24,853 nucleotides of DNA from contig CAKVJR010000015.1 in NCBI GenBank assembly GCA_934754855.1, positions 1 to 24,853 of the forward strand, given 5' to 3'. Under the pieces are notes generated by a model, which saw nothing but the letters and a program-made list of their open reading frames with translations, made no database searches and was not told the origin of the DNA. The DNA is from an uncultured Candidatus Melainabacteria bacterium (lineage in GTDB: Bacteria; Cyanobacteriota; Vampirovibrionia; Gastranaerophilales; Gastranaerophilaceae). Both the position numbers and the translations under genes were made by a program. Shown here piece by piece: positions 17,901-23,173 of this stretch (position 1 is the stretch's first letter; each line of letters begins with the position of its first letter).

Positions 17901-18733
17901 TATGTAATATCTGCATTTTTTTGCCAAACATCATCAAACTCAAGAATTTTCGGACTTTCGCCAAAAATCTTTTCAAACTCAAAAACTGCCGTTTTATAAG
18001 CACTTAAATACCCGCAACGAGAAGCCCCGTCTGCATCATAGGCAATAATCCAATCTTTTAATTGCGGTTGAATACTCTTTATAAAATTTAATTCCGAATA
18101 AGTTATCTCATCTGCATCATCTATTAATAAATATTGTATTTTTGAAAAATAATCAGAATTCTTAACAATAAACGGTAAAACGGCAAGTTGCCTTAAATAA
18201 TCAAAACTTCTGTATTTTAATGTTAATTTTCTGAAATCATCATATACTTCCGAAGCATCATCAAAAAAACTTTCTCCCAAAATCTCCGATTTTTCAGCGA
18301 TTTGAGCGTCAGAAAGCCCGTTCAAAACTGTCAACTGAATCCTTTTGAACATTTGATGCAATAAATTGGTCTTTGAAAAATAATCCTTAAAACGCTCACT
18401 GGACATACTTTTTGACAGCAATAACTGCGACAGTTGCAAACCGCAAAGATTTGGCAAAATCACCGCACCGTCTTGCTTAACAGAGTTTTCGACAATCGGC
18501 CAATTATCAAGCATCGCATTGTAACAAAGTCCGTAAAACGTATAAATATTAAAGACTCCGCCAACAGGAACCTCAAGGTTTTCCATAACCTTATCCATAA
18601 ATAATGCTTTTTTATGAGAATTTAAACAAAGAACGAGAATTTTTTCAGGAGAAACACCGCTATTAACCAACTCAACATAGCGTCGCCAAAGGATTTCAGT
18701 CTTATTAGATTTTATGCTTCCCACTACTAACAT
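14897..18733 (-). CDS. Tandem UvrD/Rep-like helicase: degenerate N-half fused to active C-half
   Basis: A 1278-residue SF1A DNA helicase. Residues about 640-1278 carry all motifs: Walker A AVPGAGKTT (654-663), motif II EDEAQD (842-847), motif III GDINQ (870-874), motif V with MHKSKGDEFD (1172-1181) and motif VI LLYVGITRAK (1236-1245). Residues 1-620 look like a second, decayed helicase: GSIKSNKT (5-12, Asn replacing the Gly before the Lys), IDDADE (204-209), IIAYDAD (229-235), and near 585-601 a motif-VI-like segment without the usual residues. This recalls the inactive motor of AddB. With the overlapping nuclease gene it probably processes double-strand breaks for recombination. The start has no ribosome site and lies six bases after an extended -10 hexamer. 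Confidence 0.9.
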   Translation of the reverse strand: MLVVGSIKSNKTEILWRRYVELVNSGVSPEKILVLCLNSHKKALFMDKVMENLEVPVGGVFNIYTFYGLCYNAMLDNWPIVENSVKQDGAVILPNLCGLQLSQLLLSKSMSSERFKDYFSKTNLLHQMFKRIQLTVLNGLSDAQIAEKSEILGESFFDDASEVYDDFRKLTLKYRSFDYLRQLAVLPFIVKNSDYFSKIQYLLIDDADEITYSELNFIKSIQPQLKDWIIAYDADGASRCGYLSAYKTAVFEFEKIFGESPKILEFDDVWQKNADITYNNILCKNKTQISEFEIKSTVKRLDMLDMAFSEIKKLFDCQVKPSDVLIVTPLVDDMLKTAFNTCFPNVNLQSLSNSQKPKDNVFMRNIFTIMKLVHKSWATNIDVQDWRILFFECLGISLKSARKVINACLEAQCLVEYEFEKPKLTEKYSVFFDFVQNLSLKKLGFSDEILEIFNFITKNGISKSDLNKFNFFLKEVRSFENAFGKLDDMQCKRVLSIFEKGIITENPSIAEEIEKNSVIVATPQKVIDCEIKRKYHIWLDVSSDLWTMRDIGVLYNAWVFNADWKNREFTFDDNARLSNEKNARVIRKLMLCCEKSIFAYYSQYDSSGYENFGTLQNNFSSSEKVENKAPAWHIVPREDQKPVVDYVGGKAAVNAVPGAGKTTILIALLVKLISSGVLPSNIFVLTYMESAAANIREKIKLALPELTEMPNISTIHGLAFRIIKENNHYTKLNLPDNIEVADDNTVQKILRECISELNLNQDDYDDFKCGISAVKLSPNGIKPLSLLPNRRYFSKLFDLYEQKLRLANVIDYDDMLRYAVKLVGENDEIRHYYSDLCHFVVEDEAQDSSELQQKLLMFLSEKHQNLLRIGDINQAITSSFTDSDPKCFKKYFENNTQMVMKTSQRSAVQIQDLANKLIDFSKTDDFLKDTFFESKLTPTGKNPIADKSPLFKVFDGLNEEKFFVLNKIKESIKNGENYSMAVLLRNNYQIADWANFLSENGLSVTLRSDILEQKTVFKVIAGFLEYLQTPFSNQCTQKLMKIFNDCEIIKFSDEDYRFVQNLEKPFVIADLVGVNECLTRLWWELQFNDELSYLPLNEAVLRIGLRYFSTQNEKSNIYLISTIVKRLEMTYYTQETVLEKLMQIAQKPIGSSFKFFDEEDEQNNCGVRLMTMHKSKGDEFDMVFIPELSEENYSLTSEKIKIKSTFSEDVKKLRNGYNNRTIDDMKKEIAEETLRLLYVGITRAKRELYLSCSKKNKYSKKQTPSIIFSEIGGVEQQC

Positions 18734-18739
18734 ACTGAA

Positions 18740-18748
18740 ATTTTATCA
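18740..18748 (-). promoter_or_regulatory. Extended -10 giving a probable leaderless mRNA (helicase-nuclease operon)
   Basis: On the minus strand TGATAAAAT ends six bases before the ATG at 18733. A -35 at the proper distance (CCGATA) is poor, so the TGn extension would carry recognition. No ribosome site is seen. Confidence 0.6.
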
Positions 18749-18809
18749 CAAGTCAACGTCAATATCGGACGTTTTTATCGAATTTTATATTAAGAAATAT
18801 TACAACTAA

Positions 18810-18902
18810 ACAATGTTAACATTTCTATATCGGTTTTGTTAACATTGTAAACCTCAGTATCTACAAGCATTCACCCGAAATAAGAACAGAATTATGTTAA
18901 CA
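18810..18902. promoter_or_regulatory. Three TGTTAACA palindromes, two forming a 12-base inverted repeat
   Basis: TGTTAACA occurs at 18814-18821, 18837-18844 and 18895-18902. The first two sit inside a perfect 12-base inverted repeat (ACAATGTTAACA at 18810-18821, its complement at 18837-18848), and the first is also part of the 12-base palindrome AATGTTAACATT. They lie between two divergent transcription units, about 80-170 bases before the helicase start and 60-150 before the sigma-factor promoter. This suggests sites for an unknown dimeric regulator. Confidence 0.45.
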
Positions 18903-18960
18903 AATTTTACAAACAACATGAGCCAAAAATAATTCGTCTTAACATTTCTTAACTAAACAC

Positions 18961-18989
18961 TTGAACTTTTTATTAAAATTTGATATATT
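18961..18989 (+). promoter_or_regulatory. Promoter of the alternative sigma factor gene
   Basis: TTGAAC (18961-18966), a 17-base gap ending in TGA, and TATATT (18984-18989) make a strong promoter with an extended -10. The predicted start is near 18996, giving a leader of about 225 bases before the ATG at 19221. Confidence 0.7.
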
Positions 18990-18998
18990 AAGTATATA

Positions 18999-19014
18999 CG
19001 GAGTATATACTCCG
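18999..19014. promoter_or_regulatory. 16-base perfect palindrome at the sigma-factor transcription start
   Basis: CGGAGTATATACTCCG is a perfect palindrome at about +4 to +19 of the predicted start, with an extra half-like copy AGTATATAC at 18991-18999. Its place right after the -10 suits a repressor binding site. As RNA it could also form a small 5' hairpin. Confidence 0.5.
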
Positions 19015-19079
19015 AGCAGTTAAAAATCTTCCCAAAAATCTATTTTAGTCTTGTCAAAATGAACACGAACACTGAAAAA

Positions 19080-19161
19080 AGACCCTGTTGACAGGTGGCT
19101 TTAGTTGCTTTGTCAAATTTTAAGAGGTCTGATTTCGTTGCCGCACTTTTTTGAGCGGCAA
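19080..19161 (+). other. Structured part of the long sigma-factor 5' leader
   Basis: Within the predicted 225-base leader, AGACC (19080-19084) can pair with GGTCT (19126-19130), enclosing TTGACA (19088-19093) paired with TGTCAA (19111-19116). A second hairpin pairs TTGCCGC (19138-19144) with GCGGCAA (19155-19161), without a following T run. These may affect stability or translation of the sigma mRNA. I recognise no known riboswitch or thermometer. Confidence 0.4.
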
Positions 19162-19220
19162 ACTTACCATGCTGAGAATCGAGAACACACAAAGAGTTAC
19201 ACATAAACGAGGAGAGAAGA

Positions 19221-20090
19221 ATGAAGAATTTGAACAAGGAAAACGTATCTGCAAACGGTGATTTTGACCTTAATGCTTACATTTCAAAAGTGTCAAAATT
19301 TGAAAACCTTTCGGCAGAAGAAGAACAAGCACTTGCGAAACTTGCAAAAGAAGGTTCGATTGAAGCAAAATCTGTTTTAATCGAAAACAACTTGAAATTG
19401 GTTGTATCACTCGCAAAGAAAATGCCTCACACAGGCGGACTTTCAATCTATGACCTTATTCAAGAAGGCAATCTCGGACTTATGACAGCCGTTGATAAAT
19501 TTAATTACAAATTGGGTTACCGTTTTGCAACTTATGCAACTTGGTGGGTTAAACAAGCAATGTTCAAGGCTATTTCAGAACAATCACACTCAATGAAAAT
19601 TCCTGTATATGTTCAAGAAACTCTTTCAAAATATTCAAAAGTTAAAGCAGAAATGGAAAGAGCAATCAACGACAGTGTTTCGCCCGAAAAAGTTGCTGAA
19701 AAAATGAACATTGAATCAGACAAAATTAATCTTTACCTCAATGCGTTCAACAAAACCTTGTCATTAGACAGCAACTTCGACGGTGACGGTCAAAACGACC
19801 TCACATTGAGCGAAGTTATCCAAGACAAAAAAGCATCTGCTCAAAACGAAGCAGAATACAAAAATTTGTCACAAGATATTAATTCACTTTTAGGAACATT
19901 AAAAGAAAGAGAAAGCAGCGTAATCAAAATGAGATTCGGCTTGTGCAACGAACAACGTCAAACACTTGAAGAAATCGGTCACATCTTCGGTGTAACAAAA
20001 GAATGCATCAGACAAACAGAAGCAAGAGCATTGAAAAAATTAAAAGAAAACAATATATCAGAAATGCTTTACACTTCTTACGTCGGTTAA
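19221..20090 (+). CDS. Alternative (group 2-like) sigma-70 factor
   Basis: A 289-residue RNA polymerase sigma factor that directs the core enzyme to promoters. It has region 1.2/2.1 (about 27-70), region 2.2-2.4 with IYDLIQEGNLGLMTAVDKF and YRFATYATWWVKQAM, region 3 (about 125-190) and region 4.2 with the helix-turn-helix TLEEIGHIFGVTKECIRQTEARALKKL near the C-terminus. Region 1.1 is missing and the protein is short, which fits a non-essential group 2/RpoS-like factor better than the housekeeping RpoD. An acidic stretch (NFDGDGQNDLTL) lies between regions 3 and 4. The ribosome site GAGGAGAG sits just before the ATG. The gene has its own promoter, a palindrome at the start site, a long leader and a terminator, and is transcribed alone. 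Confidence 0.93.
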   Translation: MKNLNKENVSANGDFDLNAYISKVSKFENLSAEEEQALAKLAKEGSIEAKSVLIENNLKLVVSLAKKMPHTGGLSIYDLIQEGNLGLMTAVDKFNYKLGYRFATYATWWVKQAMFKAISEQSHSMKIPVYVQETLSKYSKVKAEMERAINDSVSPEKVAEKMNIESDKINLYLNAFNKTLSLDSNFDGDGQNDLTLSEVIQDKKASAQNEAEYKNLSQDINSLLGTLKERESSVIKMRFGLCNEQRQTLEEIGHIFGVTKECIRQTEARALKKLKENNISEMLYTSYVG

Positions 20091-20122
20091 AAAATAAAAA
20101 AATCTTCATTCAATTTTCTCGA

Positions 20123-20145
20123 GCCCCGAAAGGGGCATTTTTATT
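20123..20145 (+). terminator. Terminator of the sigma-factor gene
   Basis: GCCCC (20123-20127) and GGGGC (20132-20136) enclose a GAAA tetraloop, followed by ATTTTTATT. This is a compact intrinsic terminator 33 bases after the stop. Confidence 0.85.
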
Positions 20146-20272
20146 GCCTTTCTACCAATCTTTCACAAAAATAATAAAACAAAATACTAAAAAATGTAAA
20201 AATTTGTTCAATAACCGAAAAAAATCTCAAAAAAAAGTGTAAAATATGATATCGGTTAATGAGGAGAGATAC

Positions 20273-21331
20273 ATGGAGAAAGAGAAATTTACAGACGAAG
20301 AATTTGAAGCACTTTTATCAAAATACGATTACGGTTTTCAAAAGGGCGATTTAGTAAAAGGTATTGTTTGCGGATATGACAATACGGGCGTTACCGTCGA
20401 TATCGGTGCAAAAACCGCAGCGTTCGTTCCGATAAAAGAAGCAAAAATCAATAATGACACGCCTATCGAAGAAACCTTGAAGAAAAATGAACAATACGAA
20501 TTTTTAATTATTAAAGAAGAAGATGAAGACGGTAAATTTCTGCTTTCATACAAAAGAGTTGCAACTGCATATAATTGGCGTGAACTTGAAGACAAAAAAG
20601 CAGCAGATGAAACGGTTGAAGGTATTATCACGGGTGTCGTCAAAGGCGGCGTGCTTGTTGAAGTTAACAGCGTAAAAGGTTTCGTTCCGTCAAGTCACTT
20701 GAGAACTAAAGTAACAGAGGATATGGTCGGTTCAAAAATAGAACTCAAAATCCTTTCAATGGACGCTCAACAAGGCAACTTTATTCTTTCAAACAAAAAA
20801 GTTTATGCAGATGACCGTGAAGAAACCAAACGTGACACATTTGCAAAAATTGCAGTCGGCGACAAAATTAAAGGGGAAGTCGTCAGAATTACAGACTTCG
20901 GTGCATTCATCAATATCGGCGGCGTTGACGGCTTACTTCCGTTATCACAAATTTCTTGGAAATGGATTGATCACCCGTCAGATGTCCTCAAAATCAACGA
21001 CGAAATTGAAGTTGAAATTATAGGAATTGACTACGATAAACAACGTGTCAGCCTTAGCCTCAAAAATCTCGAGGCAGACCCTTGGATTGAAGCAAAAGAA
21101 AAAATTAAAGAAGGCGATGAGGTCGAAGGAACAATTACCCGCATAAAGAATTTTGGTGCATTTGTCGAAGTTATTGACGGCGTAGAAGCACTCTTGCCCA
21201 ATTCCGATTTGACAGAATGGCAAAATAAAAACAACAAAACTCTCCAAGTCGGCGACAAAATTCAAACGGTAATTTTGAAATTCAATCCCGACGACAGAAG
21301 AATCAGTTTAAGCATTAAAGAAACAAAATAA
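20273..21331 (+). CDS. Protein with four S1 RNA-binding domains (ribosomal protein S1-like)
   Basis: A 352-residue RNA-binding protein, most like bacterial ribosomal protein S1, which helps bring mRNA to the 30S subunit. Four S1 beta-barrels are seen at about 24-95, 112-176, 193-264 and 279-350. The third and fourth have the classical pattern GEVVRITDFGAFINIGG-VDGLLPLSQIS and GTITRIKNFGAFVEV. E. coli S1 has six domains; shorter versions occur in many other phyla. The start at 20273 (MEKEKF) is chosen for its GAGGAGAG ribosome site; an ATG at 20246 lies right after a -10-like TAAAAT and is too early. The P-loop kinase gene begins one base after its stop codon. Confidence 0.9.
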   Translation: MEKEKFTDEEFEALLSKYDYGFQKGDLVKGIVCGYDNTGVTVDIGAKTAAFVPIKEAKINNDTPIEETLKKNEQYEFLIIKEEDEDGKFLLSYKRVATAYNWRELEDKKAADETVEGIITGVVKGGVLVEVNSVKGFVPSSHLRTKVTEDMVGSKIELKILSMDAQQGNFILSNKKVYADDREETKRDTFAKIAVGDKIKGEVVRITDFGAFINIGGVDGLLPLSQISWKWIDHPSDVLKINDEIEVEIIGIDYDKQRVSLSLKNLEADPWIEAKEKIKEGDEVEGTITRIKNFGAFVEVIDGVEALLPNSDLTEWQNKNNKTLQVGDKIQTVILKFNPDDRRISLSIKETK

Positions 21332-21332
21332 A

Positions 21333-21860
21333 ATGGCAAATTTCATTATAACATTGTCAGGTAAACAATTTTGCGGAAAAGATACGGTAGCCAAAATCCT
21401 TTTGGAAAGGTTACCGTCTTTCCGTAGAATAGGACTTGCCGATGCAATAAAAATCAAATACTCGCAAAGAACAGGGCTGAGTTTGGAAGAAATTGAAAAA
21501 AACAAATCTCAATATCGTCCCGACTTGATTGCTCTCGGAAATGAAGGTCGCTCAATAAGTCAGGATTATTGGATAAAAACAATTCTTGAACAAGATGGCA
21601 ACATTATCGTTCCCGATGTTCGCATGCCGTTTGAGGTTGACACCTTCAAAGCCCGTAATGCCTTCTGTATTCGGGTAGAAGCATCAGCAGAAGCACGCTC
21701 AAAACGTGGTCAACTTTCACGTGAAAATGATTATACGGAAACTGCTCTTGATAATTTTAAAAATTGGAATTATATTATCAAAAATGAAGGTGATTATCAA
21801 GACCTGCAAGCAAATGTTGACGGTCTTATTCAAGCAATATCGCAACATTTCGACATATAA
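21333..21860 (+). CDS. P-loop nucleotide kinase-like protein
   Basis: A 175-residue P-loop NTPase of the nucleotide-kinase fold. The Walker A segment GKQFCGKDT (10-18) is of the GKDT type seen in deoxynucleoside-monophosphate kinases and phosphomevalonate-type kinases. The segment IIVPDVRMPFEVDTF is a Walker-B-like strand, and VEASAEARSKRGQL resembles the Arg-rich LID region. The region LADAIKIKYSQRTGLSLEEIEKNK follows the usual substrate-binding layout. The substrate cannot be told from sequence; dNMP kinase is my first guess and dephospho-CoA kinase-like a second. It starts one base after the S1 protein stop and has no clear ribosome site, so it is probably translated by re-initiation. Confidence 0.75.
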   Translation: MANFIITLSGKQFCGKDTVAKILLERLPSFRRIGLADAIKIKYSQRTGLSLEEIEKNKSQYRPDLIALGNEGRSISQDYWIKTILEQDGNIIVPDVRMPFEVDTFKARNAFCIRVEASAEARSKRGQLSRENDYTETALDNFKNWNYIIKNEGDYQDLQANVDGLIQAISQHFDI

Positions 21861-21861
21861 T

Positions 21862-21891
21862 TTGACTTTTTACAATCAGGTGACGTAAAAT
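21862..21891 (+). promoter_or_regulatory. Promoter giving a probable leaderless mRNA (higBA)
   Basis: TTGACT (21862-21867), an 18-base gap and TAAAAT (21886-21891) are followed by six bases and the ATG at 21898. No ribosome site lies in between. Confidence 0.6.
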
Positions 21892-21897
21892 ATTGAC

Positions 21898-22140
21898 ATG
21901 ATTAAATCGTTTAAAAACAAAAATCTTGAAAAATTTTACAACGAGGGCGTTGACGACGAAATTGAAGACGTTGACAAGGACAGGTTGCGTCTTATTTTGG
22001 CTCAACTTGATGCAGCAGACGAACTCAAAGATTGCAAAATTCCGTCTTTTGATTTCAAAAAAATTCGCAAAAACGGAACCTACTCAATTTCAGTCGGAAA
22101 CGGTAAAAAACTTGTATTCAGACTCGTTCCCTCAAAATAA
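21898..22140 (+). CDS. higB: HigB-like toxin (RelE superfamily), short at the C-terminus
   Basis: An 80-residue homologue of HigB, a ribosome-dependent mRNA endonuclease of type II toxin-antitoxin systems. The N-terminal MIKSFKNKNLEKFYNEG, the middle RLRLILAQLDAADELKD and IPSFDF, and the GTYSISVGNGKKLVFRL strand follow the family closely. Typical members run to about 92 residues and end in a YEDYH-like motif carrying catalytic Asp/Tyr/His; here the protein stops at VPSK, and the usual NWR of the central strand reads NGKK. Activity may therefore be lost or altered. None of the three frames past the stop restores the missing tail. It precedes its antitoxin gene by 18 bases. Confidence 0.82.
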   Translation: MIKSFKNKNLEKFYNEGVDDEIEDVDKDRLRLILAQLDAADELKDCKIPSFDFKKIRKNGTYSISVGNGKKLVFRLVPSK

Positions 22141-22158
22141 CCAAGAAAAGAGGCAATT

Positions 22159-22440
22159 ATGTCAATAAGCAATCCTCCTCACCCCGGAGAAATTCTTAAC
22201 GAACTTTACTTAAAAGAAAACGGACTCTCAATTTCAAAAACAGCAACAAATATCGGAATGTCAAGACAATCACTCTCAGAACTCGTAAACGGCAAAAACG
22301 GTATAACCGCCCAAACGGCTTTGAGATTGGCAAAAGCATTCAATACATCTCCGAGATATTGGTTAAATCTCCAAAATGCATACGACCTTTATAAGGCTGA
22401 AAAATCAGTAAATCTCGACGAAGTTGAAGAATTGGTTTAA
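22159..22440 (+). CDS. higA: HigA-family antitoxin with XRE helix-turn-helix
   Basis: A 93-residue antitoxin and DNA-binding repressor that neutralises HigB and controls the operon. The sequence is typical HigA/VapI: PPHPGEILNELYL, the HTH SISKTATNIGMSRQSLSELVNGKNGITAQTALRLAKAF and the ending SPRYWLNLQNAYDLYKA. It lies 18 bases after the toxin gene with an AGAGG ribosome site, in the toxin-first order usual for hig modules. A strong terminator follows. The protein looks intact, unlike its toxin. Confidence 0.92.
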   Translation: MSISNPPHPGEILNELYLKENGLSISKTATNIGMSRQSLSELVNGKNGITAQTALRLAKAFNTSPRYWLNLQNAYDLYKAEKSVNLDEVEELV

Positions 22441-22453
22441 ACATAAAATTTCT

Positions 22454-22483
22454 AAAACCCGCTGCAAATAAGCGGGTTTTTTA
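22454..22483 (+). terminator. Terminator of the higBA operon
   Basis: A perfect 10-base stem AAAACCCGCT/AGCGGGTTTT (22454-22463 with 22471-22480, 7-base loop) ends in T6, 13 bases past the higA stop. Confidence 0.9.
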
Positions 22484-22498
22484 GTCAAAAAATTTCTC

Positions 22499-22540
22499 TG
22501 ACTTCAAGTCATTGACCTTAGGTCAATAATATGTTATATT
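22499..22540 (+). promoter_or_regulatory. TetR operator pair overlapping its promoter
   Basis: The promoter is TTGACC (22512-22517), a 17-base gap ending in TGT, and TATATT (22535-22540). A perfect palindrome ATTGACC-TTA-GGTCAAT (22511-22527) covers the -35. A second palindrome TGACTT-C-AAGTCA (22499-22511) abuts it. Both are built from GAC/GTC half-sites, the usual form of TetR-family operators, so self-repression is likely. Confidence 0.75.
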
Positions 22541-22558
22541 TAGCATTGGAGAAAAATT

Positions 22559-23161
22559 ATGACAAAAAGACAGGAAAATGCACAAAAAACGAAGATGAAA
22601 CTTGTTAAAACGGCCTTGGAATTATTCAAGGACACAGGTTTTTTCGATATTAACGTTGAGGATATAACGAAAAAAGCGGGCGTTTCAAAGGGAACTTTTT
22701 ACACTTATTTTAAGAGAAAAGAGGATATTGTTCTTGAAATAAGCAGAGCACCTTTTTCCGAGATAGCGGAAGAACTCGCATTGATGAAAGATAAGGACAT
22801 AATTGAAAAGTTAACATATTATTTTCGCAGATTTATGGAATGCGTTGAATTCAGCGGAATACATATTTGCCGTCAATGGACAAGGGACGTATTGGACCCC
22901 AATAATGTTCCCGAAAACAAAGACAGTCAGAAGTGGGATTATGATTTTGAAATGCTCAGAACGATTTTAGAAAATGCGGTACTGAGAAAGGAATTGAAGC
23001 CAGATACACCGATTGAACTTTTGACACATATTTTTATATGTGAATTATACGGAATGATGACATGTTGGTGTATGTCAGACGGGAAATTTGAGCCGTTACA
23101 ATGGACCGAGCAGTTTTGTAATATGCAATTAGGAAATATTTTAAAAACATATTTGATGTAA
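22559..23161 (+). CDS. TetR/AcrR-family transcriptional regulator
   Basis: A 200-residue repressor. The N-terminal helix-turn-helix (about 12-58) shows ALELFKDTGFFDINVEDITKKA followed by GVSKGTFYTYFKRKEDIV, the family signature. The C-terminal region (about 65-200) is a helical ligand-binding and dimerisation domain with several aromatic and Cys residues. The ribosome site GGAG lies 8 bases before the ATG. A paired palindrome in its promoter suggests autoregulation, and the aldo/keto reductase gene follows after 12 bases, so both are probably induced by the same small molecule. The ligand is unknown. Confidence 0.92.
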   Translation: MTKRQENAQKTKMKLVKTALELFKDTGFFDINVEDITKKAGVSKGTFYTYFKRKEDIVLEISRAPFSEIAEELALMKDKDIIEKLTYYFRRFMECVEFSGIHICRQWTRDVLDPNNVPENKDSQKWDYDFEMLRTILENAVLRKELKPDTPIELLTHIFICELYGMMTCWCMSDGKFEPLQWTEQFCNMQLGNILKTYLM

Positions 23162-23173
23162 AGGAGAAATCTT

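Noticed and set aside
19088..19116. TTGACA at 19088-19093 as a second sigma-gene promoter
   Set aside because: No acceptable -10 follows at 16-18 bases, while the same bases pair with TGTCAA at 19111-19116 in a leader hairpin.
20123..20145. GNRA-capped hairpin as a regulatory RNA element of the S1 gene
   Set aside because: It is short, G+C-rich, followed by a T run and placed right after the sigma gene, so a plain terminator explains it.
20246..20272. ATG at 20246 as start of the S1-domain protein
   Set aside because: It directly abuts a -10-like TAAAAT and has no ribosome site; the ATG at 20273 has GAGGAGAG at good distance and begins a normal S1 N-terminus.
22141..22160. Frameshift at the end of higB hiding the missing tail
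   Set aside because: The three frames after 22120 were read; none gives a YEDYH-like ending before the higA start.
21926..22168. 80-codon open frame overlapping higB
   Set aside because: It is a shifted frame of higB without a ribosome site or recognisable pattern.
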